From: Arthrobacter sp. CDRTa11
GTDB lineage: Bacteria; Actinomycetota; Actinomycetes; Actinomycetales; Micrococcaceae
Length of the DNA: 64,000 nt
Assembly: GCF_026427775.1 (NCBI RefSeq)
Contig: NZ_CP044532.1
Span: forward strand, 3,534,001-3,598,000
Direction: 5' to 3'
Positions 8,478 through 16,117 of the stretch are shown piece after piece; the first letter of the stretch is position 1; the number at the start of each line of letters is the position of its first letter. Made by a program: the position numbers and the translations under genes. The notes under the pieces were generated by a model that was given only the letters and a program-made list of their open reading frames with translations, was not told the origin of the DNA and did not search any database.

Positions 8478-9551
8478 TTAGCCCTGCGCCACCTGGTTCA
8501 GCCCGTCAGCCACCTGGGTCAAACGCGTCAGTAGCGCGGTGGCCGTTGACGGTGTCAGACCTGCCAGCCCCGCCGAGGGTGTCACCCGCAACGAGCTGAG
8601 TGTCGACGCCGGCAGGCCCAGTTCGTGCCACGGGCGCCAGACCGAGTCCACGGCGTCTGCCACCCTGGGTAGTGTGCCCATGCTGACGTCCACGACGCCC
8701 GCCCACAGCCGGGTACCACCTTCCAGGGCTTCGGCGAGCTGCTCCCACTGGCGTGAGGTCAGTGCTTTGAGGGGGACGGCTATGGCGTCAGCGCCGGCAG
8801 TAACAATCCGTTCGAAGGGTGCCTCAATTTCGGGAACAGCCACCGCGACTTCAGCGGCCCCTGCTGCACGAAGTGCCTCAATCACCACGCGCCAGGACTC
8901 AATGGCTTCCTGTGCACCCACCGCGCGCAGGGTGCGGTAACCGCTTGAGGTCGGAATGGTGCCGGCGAGTACGGCGGCAATATCCGGCTCGTCCACCTGG
9001 ACCACCAGGCGGGCACCGGGAACTGCCGACGAAACACGTGCCAGGTATGATCCGACCCCCGCGGCCAGTGAGGCGGCCACGTCCCGGCGGGCCCCATAAT
9101 CGATGAGGGCCCGTTCTCCGTTATGGAGGTGCAGCCCGGCAGCAAGGCTGAGGGGCCCCATGAGCTGCACCTTGATTTCCGCTGACGGCCTTTCCTCGGC
9201 ACCGGCAACATCCGCCAGGACATTGATGTCCGTCGACAGCGCGGACGCAGCACGCCGGTAGTCCTTGCCGGGGCGGTCAACAAGGCGCCACCCATAAGGT
9301 TGGACGTCAACCGCCATCTCCACCAGGAGTGAAGCCGTCCGCCCCACAGCATCGGAACCCACGCCTCGGTCCGGCAGTTCGGCGAGGTAAGGCATATGGG
9401 GGCTGCCCAGTTCACCACGGATGATGCGGGTTGCTTCTACGGGGTCTTCCCCCGGCCAGGAGCCCAAGCCGGTGGCAGTTACCTCCGACGGCGGCGCATT
9501 CAGATCCTGCGGCAGGGCCCGTTCCGGCTCCTGGCGGCTGTTCACCCTCAC
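8478..9551 (-). CDS. MetE-like (cobalamin-independent methionine synthase family) protein, no cysteines
   Basis: 357 residues; the GTG start overlaps the chorismate mutase stop (GTGA), so the two are translationally coupled. The fold resembles the core MetE/UROD-like barrel seen in the actinobacterial relative next to mnmA: an N-terminal TGLGSWPGEDPVEATRII, then a barrel with VVQVDEPDIAAVLAG and VPLKAL. It contains no cysteine at all, whereas known methionine synthases of this family hold catalytic zinc through cysteines. Methionine synthase activity is therefore doubtful; a non-catalytic or different role is possible. The family assignment rests on overall pattern and neighbours. Confidence 0.7.
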   Translation of the reverse strand: MRVNSRQEPERALPQDLNAPPSEVTATGLGSWPGEDPVEATRIIRGELGSPHMPYLAELPDRGVGSDAVGRTASLLVEMAVDVQPYGWRLVDRPGKDYRRAASALSTDINVLADVAGAEERPSAEIKVQLMGPLSLAAGLHLHNGERALIDYGARRDVAASLAAGVGSYLARVSSAVPGARLVVQVDEPDIAAVLAGTIPTSSGYRTLRAVGAQEAIESWRVVIEALRAAGAAEVAVAVPEIEAPFERIVTAGADAIAVPLKALTSRQWEQLAEALEGGTRLWAGVVDVSMGTLPRVADAVDSVWRPWHELGLPASTLSSLRVTPSAGLAGLTPSTATALLTRLTQVADGLNQVAQG

Positions 9552-10009
9552 GCTACGGCGGAGGCTTGGGGGCCGGGAGACACTGCCGAGCCCTGGGATG
9601 CCTGGGACGCGTCCTGTTCTGCGTCCTGCCTCCCCGCGGCGGCCTCATGGTCCTCGGCGATGGCTTCGTGGTGGCGAATGACCTCGCCGATGATGAAGTT
9701 CAGGAATTTCTCGGCGAACGCCGGGTCCAGGTGTGCTTCCTCAGCAAGCCGGCGGAGCCTGGCTATTTGCGCGGTTTCACGGCCGGGGTCTCCCGCAGGA
9801 AGGCGGTGGGCTGCCTTCAGGAAGCCCACTTTCTGGGTGGCCTTGAACCGTTCGGCCAGGAGGAACACCAAGGTGGCATCGATGTTGTCGATGCTGGAGC
9901 GGATGGACAGCAGTTCCGCCATTACCGAATTATCCACCTGGCCTGCCAGCGAACTGGCCCCGGCGTCGTATGGTTCGGTGTCAGGAACGTCATGGTTGTG
10001 CTGCGTCAT
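9548..10009 (-). CDS. AroQ-type chorismate mutase
   Basis: 153 residues. After a short acidic N-terminus, residues 30-125 match the all-helical AroQ chorismate mutase: RSSIDNIDATLVFLLAERFK, VGFLKAAHRLPAGDPGRE, ARLRRLAEEAHLDP and IIGEVIRHHEAI. The conserved Arg, Lys and Glu positions expected for chorismate binding appear present. The enzyme turns chorismate into prephenate for Phe and Tyr synthesis. The tail (DHEAAAGRQDAEQDASQAS) is Ala/Gln/Glu-rich and probably disordered. It is followed on the same strand by the overlapping MetE-like gene and preceded by mnmA, with a hairpin in between. Confidence 0.88.
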   Translation of the reverse strand: MTQHNHDVPDTEPYDAGASSLAGQVDNSVMAELLSIRSSIDNIDATLVFLLAERFKATQKVGFLKAAHRLPAGDPGRETAQIARLRRLAEEAHLDPAFAEKFLNFIIGEVIRHHEAIAEDHEAAAGRQDAEQDASQASQGSAVSPGPQASAVA

Positions 10010-10033
10010 GATCCAAGTCTATGGGCAGGAGGG

Positions 10034-10061
10034 ACGCCCCGCCGGTTCAGTGGCGGGGCGT
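10034..10061 (-). terminator. Hairpin between mnmA and chorismate mutase
   Basis: A perfect 10-bp stem, ACGCCCCGCC (10034-10043) with GGCGGGGCGT (10052-10061), and an 8-base loop. It lies 72 bp past the mnmA stop and 24 bp before the chorismate mutase start. There is no clear U-run, as is usual in high-GC actinobacteria, so it could also be an attenuator or processing site. Confidence 0.5.
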
Positions 10062-10133
10062 TGCTCCATACGCATCATGGTTTTTGGACGATGTTACGGG
10101 CCGCAAGGTTAAGCCGGCGGTGTCAGCCAGCCG

Positions 10134-11282
10134 TCAGAGCTCAGCGCGCTGCAAGGAGCGGGCGGCGTCGATGGTTGCCTGTCCCAGCACACGGGTGCCC
10201 TGGTAGAGGACCACCGTCTGCCCCGGAGCCACGCCCCGGAGCGGGTTGGTCAGCGTCACCAGCAGCTGGTCCGCCACATCCCCTGTTGGGGCTCCCGAGT
10301 CTGCGCCGGACACCATCCGGGCCGTGGCTGGAACGGGGTCCCCGTGAGCACGCACTTGCGCATGGCAGTCGAACTCTCCGCCCGTTTCCACCTCGGCGAT
10401 GGGCAGCCCGGCCCAGGACACCTTGATCCCGCGGATCTCGTCAATGGCCAGCAGGGCTTCGGGCCCCACCACAACCTTGTTTTCCTTCGGCCGGATTTCC
10501 AGCACAAAACGGGGCTTGCCGTCAGAGGCAGGCGTCCCGAGCTTCAGGCCGCGGCGCTGGCCAACAGTAAACGCGTTTGCCCCCGGATGCTCTCCCACTT
10601 TCGCCCCGGTTTCATCCACGATGTCACCGGTGGTCATGTCGATCTTCTCGGCAAGCCAGCCGGCGGTGTCTCCGTCCGGGATGAAGCAGATGTCGTGGCT
10701 GTCGGGCTTATTGGCTACAGAGAGGCCACGGCGCTCGGCTTCAGCACGAACCTCTGCCTTCGAGGGGGTATCTGCCAACGGGAACATTGAATGCCTGAGC
10801 TGTTCGTGGGTGAGCACTCCCAGGACGTAGCTCTGGTCCTTTGCCCAGTCCGCGGCGCGGTGCAGCTCGGGGTTTCCTTCGACGTCGGTGATTACCTTGG
10901 CATAGTGGCCCGTGCAGACTGCATCAAATCCGAGTGCAATGGCCTTTTCCAGCAGCGCGGCGAACTTGATCCGCTCGTTGCAGCGCATGCAGGGGTTGGG
11001 AGTACGGCCGGCTGCGTACTCGTCAATGAAGTCCTGGACCACGTCTTCCTTGAACCGCTCGGAGAAATCCCAGACATAATAGGGAATTCCCAACACGTCG
11101 CAGGCGCGCCAGGCATCCCGTGAATCCTCGATGGTGCAGCAGCCGCGGCTGCCTGTCCGCAGGGTGCCGGGCATCCGTGACAACGCAAGGTGAACGCCGA
11201 CGACGTCGTGCCCGGCTTCGACGGCACGTGCTGCGGCAACGGCGGAGTCGACGCCACCGCTCATGGCTGCTAGAACTCGCAT
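10134..11282 (-). CDS. mnmA: tRNA-specific 2-thiouridylase MnmA
   Basis: 382 residues. It adds sulfur to U34 of the Lys, Glu and Gln tRNAs, using sulfur passed from a cysteine desulfurase. The ATG at 11280-11282 is chosen because the conserved [20 protein letters not shown] with the PP-loop SGGVDS starts there; upstream in-frame sequence is non-conserved. The two catalytic cysteines are in [14 protein letters not shown] and [12 protein letters not shown]. The C-terminal beta-barrel domain is present ([16 protein letters not shown]). The natural partner, a NifS/IscS-like desulfurase, is coded at 12719-13951, with an FAD reductase gene on the other strand in between. Confidence 0.95.
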   Translation of the reverse strand: MRVLAAMSGGVDSAVAAARAVEAGHDVVGVHLALSRMPGTLRTGSRGCCTIEDSRDAWRACDVLGIPYYVWDFSERFKEDVVQDFIDEYAAGRTPNPCMRCNERIKFAALLEKAIALGFDAVCTGHYAKVITDVEGNPELHRAADWAKDQSYVLGVLTHEQLRHSMFPLADTPSKAEVRAEAERRGLSVANKPDSHDICFIPDGDTAGWLAEKIDMTTGDIVDETGAKVGEHPGANAFTVGQRRGLKLGTPASDGKPRFVLEIRPKENKVVVGPEALLAIDEIRGIKVSWAGLPIAEVETGGEFDCHAQVRAHGDPVPATARMVSGADSGAPTGDVADQLLVTLTNPLRGVAPGQTVVLYQGTRVLGQATIDAARSLQRAEL

Positions 11283-11410
11283 GCTGGCTTTCTCTAGGAA
11301 TTTGGGGGTGTTCGCCGGCAGGCTGCTGCCGTTCGGTTCGGCGGCAGGCAGGAATAGCACAATGCCAGCGGCTCCATTCTATCGCCACGCCGAATGCTGC
11401 CCAAAAGGCA

Positions 11411-11459
11411 TTGACTGCCCTAACCAATGCTTCTAAAGTCGAGAATATTACTTTTAGAA
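11411..11459 (+). promoter_or_regulatory. Predicted promoter with 29-bp operator, upstream of the FAD reductase
   Basis: The sequence shows TTGACT (11411-11416), a 17-base spacer and TAAAGT (11434-11439). An inverted repeat, TTCTAAA (11431-11437)-N15-TTTAGAA (11453-11459), covers the -10 box and the expected transcription start. The same element with the same spacing and the same position relative to -35/-10 occurs before doxX (14770-14818); 23 of 29 positions agree. Binding there would block RNA polymerase, so repression is inferred. The SufR-like protein coded at 14079-14741 is the obvious candidate binder. Confidence 0.7.
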
Positions 11460-11492
11460 CTCCGGCACGCCACAAGCGGGAATTGAGCGGAC

Positions 11493-12743
11493 ATGAAGGA
11501 GAACATCGTCATCGTCGGGGCTGGCCTGGCCGGCGCCACGGCCGCACGGACGCTCCGGTCCGAGGGGCACACCGGGCCCGTCATCCTGGTTGGCAGCGAG
11601 CGCCACAACCCCTACATCCGCCCGCCACTGTCGAAGGACTACCTGCTGGGTAAGGAAGGCGAAGACAAAGCTGCGGTGGTGCCTCCGGACTGGTACGCGG
11701 AGAACGACGTCGACCTGCGCCTCGGCGTGTCAGTCACCGGCATACGTCCGGACGCAGGCACGGTGCAGCTTAACGACGGAACGTCACTGCCGTACCAGTC
11801 TCTGCTGCTGGCCACCGGAGCAGTCCCCCGCACCATTCCGCTGCCGGGGAGCGAGTTGTCAGGGGTCACCACGTTCCGCACCCTCGATGACAGCCGCCGG
11901 CTGCGGAAGCTCCTGGACCAGGGCGGACAAAACGTGGTGATGATCGGCTCCGGCTGGATAGGCATGGAACTGGCAGCGGCCGCGGCGACATATGGCAACA
12001 ACGTCACGCTGCTCGGCCTGGAAGACGTTCCGCTGACCGCCGCCATTGGCCTCGAGTTGGGGGGCTTCTTCCGCTCCCTCCACCAAGCCCACGGCGTGAA
12101 CTTCAGGCTTCCGGCATCAGCCCATGAACTCACGGGCACTGACGGCGCCGTCTCGGCAGTGGTCACCGACAGCGGTGAAGTCCTCCCCGCCGATGTTGTG
12201 GTGATTGCAGTGGGGGTTGTACCCGACGTCGGACTCGCGCACACCGCGGGGCTGAAAGTGGAGAACGGCATACTCACCGATGAGTCCCTGCGGACCAGCG
12301 TGACCGGCATTTTCGCGGCGGGCGATGTTGCCAACGCCCTGCATCCCTTCACTGGCGAGCACTACCGGAGTGAGCATTGGTCCAATGCCCTGAACGGCGG
12401 CAAGGTGGCAGCCCGGGCGATGCTGGGCCTGGATGCGGTCCACAGCGCTATCCCCTATTTCTATACTGACCAGTTCGACGTCAGCATGGAGTACTCGGGA
12501 TTCCCCGATCTGGCCGCCGGCACGGAACCGGTGATCCGGGGTTCGCTGGAGGCCAAGGAATTCATCGCGTTCTGGCAGCGCGACTCCCGGGTGGTGGCCG
12601 GAATGAGCGTTAACTGGCCCCGCACGTCAGGCCCGGCGCAGAAGGTCATCAAGGCCCTCATCACGGGCCGCCTCCAGGTGGCTCCGGAACGGCTGGCGGA
12701 CGCCTCAGTGGGCTTGGATCAGATGCTGCTGCCGGAGGCGTGA
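11493..12743 (+). CDS. NAD(P)/FAD-dependent oxidoreductase, ferredoxin-reductase (rhodocoxin reductase) type
   Basis: 416 residues. The FAD-binding fingerprint is at the N-terminus (NIVIVGAGLAGATAARTL), the NAD(P)-binding fingerprint in the middle (VVMIGSGWIGMELAAAAA), and the second FAD motif later (VTGIFAAGDVANA). The C-terminal domain (EHWSNALNGGKVAARAML, YFYTDQFDVSMEYSG) is the reductase C-terminal domain seen in putidaredoxin/rhodocoxin reductases. It should pass electrons from NAD(P)H to a ferredoxin-like partner; none is coded nearby. It is transcribed against its neighbours, and its last 25 bp overlap the end of the cysteine desulfurase gene. Its promoter carries the operator shared with doxX. 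Confidence 0.9.
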   Translation: MKENIVIVGAGLAGATAARTLRSEGHTGPVILVGSERHNPYIRPPLSKDYLLGKEGEDKAAVVPPDWYAENDVDLRLGVSVTGIRPDAGTVQLNDGTSLPYQSLLLATGAVPRTIPLPGSELSGVTTFRTLDDSRRLRKLLDQGGQNVVMIGSGWIGMELAAAAATYGNNVTLLGLEDVPLTAAIGLELGGFFRSLHQAHGVNFRLPASAHELTGTDGAVSAVVTDSGEVLPADVVVIAVGVVPDVGLAHTAGLKVENGILTDESLRTSVTGIFAAGDVANALHPFTGEHYRSEHWSNALNGGKVAARAMLGLDAVHSAIPYFYTDQFDVSMEYSGFPDLAAGTEPVIRGSLEAKEFIAFWQRDSRVVAGMSVNWPRTSGPAQKVIKALITGRLQVAPERLADASVGLDQMLLPEA

Positions 12744-13951
12744 CGCGCCACCGTACCTGCCGTCTGGATCGACGATTCGCGCCCGGCCATGCCCGCCTGC
12801 TGCGCCCGCTCATAAGCGTTGGGAAGGGCCGCCAGCAGGGCGTCGACATCCGCCGGGGTTGATGCATGGCCAAGGGTGAACCTCTGGGCGCCGCGGGCCG
12901 TTTCTTCATCCAAACCCATAGCCAGCAGGACATGGGAGGGCCGTGGAACTCCAGCTGTGCAGGCCGATCCGGTGGACGACTCGACTCCTGCCAGGTCCAG
13001 CAGGAACAGCAAAGAATCCCCCTCGCAGCCAGGGAACGTAAAGTGCGCGTTGCCGGGAAGCCGCCCCTCGCCGGGAGCCCCGCGCAGGACCGCCTCCGGA
13101 ATGTTGGCGCGGACTCCCTCAATCAGGCTGTCCCGCAGTTCGGAGATCCGGGCCGTCTCTGCTGGCAGGTTCGCGGTGACTGTCTGCGCCGCCGCAGCAA
13201 AGGGGGCAATGGATGCAGCGTCCAGTGTGCCGGAACGCACATCCCGTTCCTGACCCCCACCGTGTTGCACTGGTGTGAGTTTCACCGCACGTCCCAGCAG
13301 CAGGGCACCGACGCCCACGGGGCCGCCAATCTTGTGTCCGGAAATGGACATGGCATCAAGGCCCGAGGCCTTGAAGTCAATGGGCAAGGAACCGAAAGCC
13401 TGCACCGCGTCCGAGTGAACAGGCACTCCTGCCGCGTGGGCCAAATCCACGATCCTGTGCACAGGCTGGATGGTGCCCACTTCGTTGTTGGCCCACATGA
13501 CCGTTACGAGAGCAACAGTTCCTGGATCCCTTGCCAGCTCGGACCTGAGAACCTCCAGGTCCACCACGCCGTCGGCGTCCACAGGCAGCCAGGTGACCAC
13601 GGCGCCCTCATGGCGCTCCAGCCATTCCACCGTGTCCAGCACCGCGGGGTGTTCGATGGCGGAGCATAGGATGCGGCGCCGGGAGGAATCTTCACCTGAC
13701 CGGGACCAGAAGAGGCCCTTAACGGCAAGGTTGTCCGCTTCGGTTCCTCCGGAAGTGAAGATGACTTCTGAGGGGTGGGCGCCGGCGGCCGCGGCTATGG
13801 TTTCCCGGGCGTCCTCAACGGAACGGCGCGCCCGGCGGCCTGAGCCGTGGAGTGAGGATGGGTTGCCCGTGCGGGCAAGTTCCCGCGTCAGAGCTGCCAG
13901 CGCCTCGGCGGAGAGAGGTGTGGTTGCTGCATGATCCAGGTAGACGGGCAC
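12719..13951 (-). CDS. Cysteine desulfurase (NifS/IscS family)
   Basis: 410 residues. It removes sulfur from cysteine for thiolation and Fe-S assembly, probably serving MnmA. The start MPVYLDHAATTPLS is typical. The PLP-binding lysine is in MSISGHKIGGPVG and the catalytic cysteine in SSTGSACTAGVPRPSHVLL, both intact. The GTG at 13949-13951 is used as start. The C-terminal 30 residues after ALPNAYERAQ look poorly conserved. In many actinobacteria this gene directly precedes mnmA; here a convergent FAD reductase gene lies between them, and the 3' ends overlap by 25 bp. Confidence 0.93.
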   Translation of the reverse strand: MPVYLDHAATTPLSAEALAALTRELARTGNPSSLHGSGRRARRSVEDARETIAAAAGAHPSEVIFTSGGTEADNLAVKGLFWSRSGEDSSRRRILCSAIEHPAVLDTVEWLERHEGAVVTWLPVDADGVVDLEVLRSELARDPGTVALVTVMWANNEVGTIQPVHRIVDLAHAAGVPVHSDAVQAFGSLPIDFKASGLDAMSISGHKIGGPVGVGALLLGRAVKLTPVQHGGGQERDVRSGTLDAASIAPFAAAAQTVTANLPAETARISELRDSLIEGVRANIPEAVLRGAPGEGRLPGNAHFTFPGCEGDSLLFLLDLAGVESSTGSACTAGVPRPSHVLLAMGLDEETARGAQRFTLGHASTPADVDALLAALPNAYERAQQAGMAGRESSIQTAGTVARHASGSSI

Positions 13952-14078
13952 CCATCAATTCTAGCCGCGTTCCCGGGTGCGGGTCCCGGGGATCACGTGG
14001 CGGAGCCGGCCTTCGCCAGCGGAGGAGAGCGCCAGCAGGTTCAGGCGCCAGCGCTTCGGGCCCAGGCGCCGGCGCAGA

Positions 14079-14741
14079 TCACGGCGGGGTAATCCTGGCG
14101 CAGCATTGGCCGGGCACGCTGTTCGCGGTTACGCGTTCCTCTGAATCTCCGCAGCCTGCAGCTGCGCCGGTCAGGAAGGCTCCATTCATGGCACAGACCA
14201 CCGCGGCATGGCCCTCGGAGAGCCGATGGAACGGGCAGTTGACCAGAACGAAGCCGCCTTCTCCGTCAGGTGCAGGCTGATAGCCCTCCCCCGAGAGGAA
14301 CTCTTCCAGGCTTGCGCTGCCCTCTGCCATTGACTTGCCCTTGCGGTAGGAAGTGGCCACCAGCGAATCGTGGACGGAGCTCCCGGCCGCGACAGACTCC
14401 TCGATGGCGGTGGCCATTAACTCACCGGCGAGGTCGTAGTTGCGGTCCGGGACGAAGGCCCCTACCTCCCTCGCAGCCGTCCGGTACATTTTTGCCGGGC
14501 GGCCGGAGCCCGGGCCTGCTTTTCCCGCCGGCTTCTGGAACTCGACAGACAACAGCCCGTCCTGGACCAGCCGGTCCAGATGGAAGGACGCCGTACTTCG
14601 GGGCAGGCCGAGGGCAAGTGCGGCTTCATCGCGTCCAACGGCACGGGCGGAGGAGGCCACCAGCTCAAATAACTGCCGGCGTTTGTCGTCGCCCAGCGAT
14701 GCAACTGCCGCCATGCGGCGCATCCACGAAAGTCTTCGCAT
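14079..14741 (-). CDS. SufR-like winged-helix regulator with candidate Fe-S cysteines
   Basis: 220 residues. The N-terminal half is a winged helix of the ArsR/SufR kind (LFELVASSARAVGRDEAALA, STASFHLDRLVQDGLL) ending in the SufR-like link GSGRPAKMYR. The C-terminal half has cysteines spaced C-X13-C-X13-C-X15-C (from NCPFHRL to PGQC), close to the C-X12-C-X13-C-X14-C recalled for SufR, which binds an Fe-S cluster and represses sulfur-assembly genes. That similarity is my inference. It is divergent from doxX, and the 29-bp operator lies between the two starts, which suggests autoregulation. A GAGGAAGGG ribosome site precedes ATG 14741. Confidence 0.8.
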   Translation of the reverse strand: MRRLSWMRRMAAVASLGDDKRRQLFELVASSARAVGRDEAALALGLPRSTASFHLDRLVQDGLLSVEFQKPAGKAGPGSGRPAKMYRTAAREVGAFVPDRNYDLAGELMATAIEESVAAGSSVHDSLVATSYRKGKSMAEGSASLEEFLSGEGYQPAPDGEGGFVLVNCPFHRLSEGHAAVVCAMNGAFLTGAAAGCGDSEERVTANSVPGQCCARITPP

Positions 14742-14769
14742 CGGAACCCTTCCTCTAAAAACAATTCCC

Positions 14770-14818
14770 TTGCTTAATTATGGACTCGTTTCTAAAATAG
14801 AAAAACCTACTTTTAGAA
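14770..14818 (+). promoter_or_regulatory. Predicted promoter with 29-bp operator between the SufR-like regulator and doxX
   Basis: TTGCTT (14770-14775), 17 bases, then TAAAAT (14793-14798). The inverted repeat TTCTAAA (14790-14796)-N15-TTTAGAA (14812-14818) overlaps the -10 box. Arm sequence, spacer length and placement match the element at 11411-11459. The right arm ends eleven bases before the doxX ATG and runs into its ribosome site (GAAGGAG). The element is also 49-77 bp upstream of the divergent regulator start, so one bound protein could control both genes. Confidence 0.7.
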
Positions 14819-14828
14819 GGAGTTCATC

Positions 14829-15269
14829 ATGAAAACCAATCCCGCAGCACGGACAGTCAGCCAAACGCCGGCGATGGAACCGGCACGGCAGGCCTTCCTG
14901 CTGCTGCGCACAGTTTTCACCGTCGCGCCCATACTTTTTGGGCTGGACAAGTTCACCAACCTCCTGGCCGACTGGACCATGTACCTCGCCCCCGTGGCAA
15001 CGTCCGTGGTGCCGGTGCCGGCGCAGACTTTCATGTACGCCGTCGGGGTTGTGGAAATCATCGCCGGCATCGCGGTGGCGGTCCGCCCGCGGTTCGGTTC
15101 CCTGCTGGTGGCCGCCTGGCTGTTCGGCATCATCGTTAACCTGCTGATCCTGGGCAGCTTCTACGATGTGGCGCTTCGGGACTTCGGTCTGCTCGTTGGA
15201 GCATTGGCCCTGAACCGGCTGTCCCCCGCCGGTGCCCGCGGCCGGGGCCGCAAGCTCTGGCGCCGCTGA
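14829..15269 (+). CDS. DoxX-family membrane protein
   Basis: 146 residues with four predicted membrane segments, the DoxX layout: FLLLRTVFTVAPILFGLDKF, a segment near YAVGVVEIIAGIAVAV, then LLVAAWLFGIIVNLLILGS and a last one near FGLLVGALALNRLS. DoxX-like proteins belong to the DoxD/DoxX group. In mycobacteria a DoxX is reported to work with superoxide dismutase and a thiosulfate sulfurtransferase against oxidative and thiol stress. Here the gene shares an operator with an FAD reductase and is divergent from a SufR-like regulator, which fits a redox role, but the substrate is not known. A GAAGGAG ribosome site precedes ATG 14829. Confidence 0.88.
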   Translation: MKTNPAARTVSQTPAMEPARQAFLLLRTVFTVAPILFGLDKFTNLLADWTMYLAPVATSVVPVPAQTFMYAVGVVEIIAGIAVAVRPRFGSLLVAAWLFGIIVNLLILGSFYDVALRDFGLLVGALALNRLSPAGARGRGRKLWRR

Positions 15270-15322
15270 CCCAGCGCGGTGACCCTGGCGCCGGTAACCG
15301 CAGGGCTATTACGACGGCGGCA

Positions 15323-15997
15323 TTAATTGGACGGCGGGACGATCAGTAAACGCTGGGCGACCTCCGCACGCGCAGCTGCGAGCGCAGCGGCGTTGGGGCA
15401 CGAGACCGAAAGGTAGATTGAGGAACCGGCAGTGCCGAAGAGCCTTGCCATGATGGCTGTGGCTTTCCCCCCGGGAGGTGCTGGCTGCTCAAAGGCCAGC
15501 ACCTCCACCTTGGGTCCAGGTTTGTCCGGCGCACCACCCCAGCGGAGGGTTTCCGTCTTGAGGTATTCGGGCAGGATGGTCGGATCCAGGTATTCGAAAA
15601 GGCCAGCGGTGGACGCCCGGTCATCCGCCAGGACCAGCGGCGACTGGTCCATACGGACCTTGGCCGCCACCAGGCAGCCGTCGGCCTTAAGGTACTGGCT
15701 CTCACCGCCCACGTTTTCCTTAACCAGCGTCCAGCCCGGCGCCTCCTTGAGTCCGTCCGAGATCCCCACCGGGACCCCCTTCGCCAGGGAGCTGCCCGCA
15801 GCAAACGTCATGTCCTTGGCCGCCACCGCTGCCGCGTCATGGCCAGGAGTGATGGTGGGAGTGGCCAGGACCGGCGTCGTCTGCCCTATTTTCGGGGCGG
15901 CAGGATCGGGGACGTCAATGCTGCACCCCGCCAATGCTGCTGCCGAAAACAGCGAACCAACCACCACCAAAGCTGCAGACCGTGCCTTCACTTCCAC
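15323..15997 (-). CDS. Predicted lipoprotein of unknown function
   Basis: 224 residues from the GTG at 15995-15997, which has a good AGGAG ribosome site seven bases upstream; the frame is open to ATG 16045 but without such a site. The N-terminus is a lipoprotein signal (VKARSAALVVVGSLFSAAAL, lipobox LAGC). The mature part has two further cysteines (DGCLVAAKV, SVSCPNA) that could pair outside the cell. I do not recognise a named domain. Content such as GVPVGISDGLKEAPGW and YLDPTILPEYL is similar in style to other uncharacterised actinobacterial lipoproteins. It converges with doxX. Confidence 0.78.
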   Translation of the reverse strand: MEVKARSAALVVVGSLFSAAALAGCSIDVPDPAAPKIGQTTPVLATPTITPGHDAAAVAAKDMTFAAGSSLAKGVPVGISDGLKEAPGWTLVKENVGGESQYLKADGCLVAAKVRMDQSPLVLADDRASTAGLFEYLDPTILPEYLKTETLRWGGAPDKPGPKVEVLAFEQPAPPGGKATAIMARLFGTAGSSIYLSVSCPNAAALAAARAEVAQRLLIVPPSN

Positions 15998-16117
15998 CCC
16001 AATACTCCTGCTCCCCCGTGGCCGTACGACGGCCGTCATCATCAAAGAGTCTAGGCGCCAGCAGGACCTGCCTAAGTCAACACCTTAAGAACCTTGTACG
16101 CTGTGGCAACGGTCACT

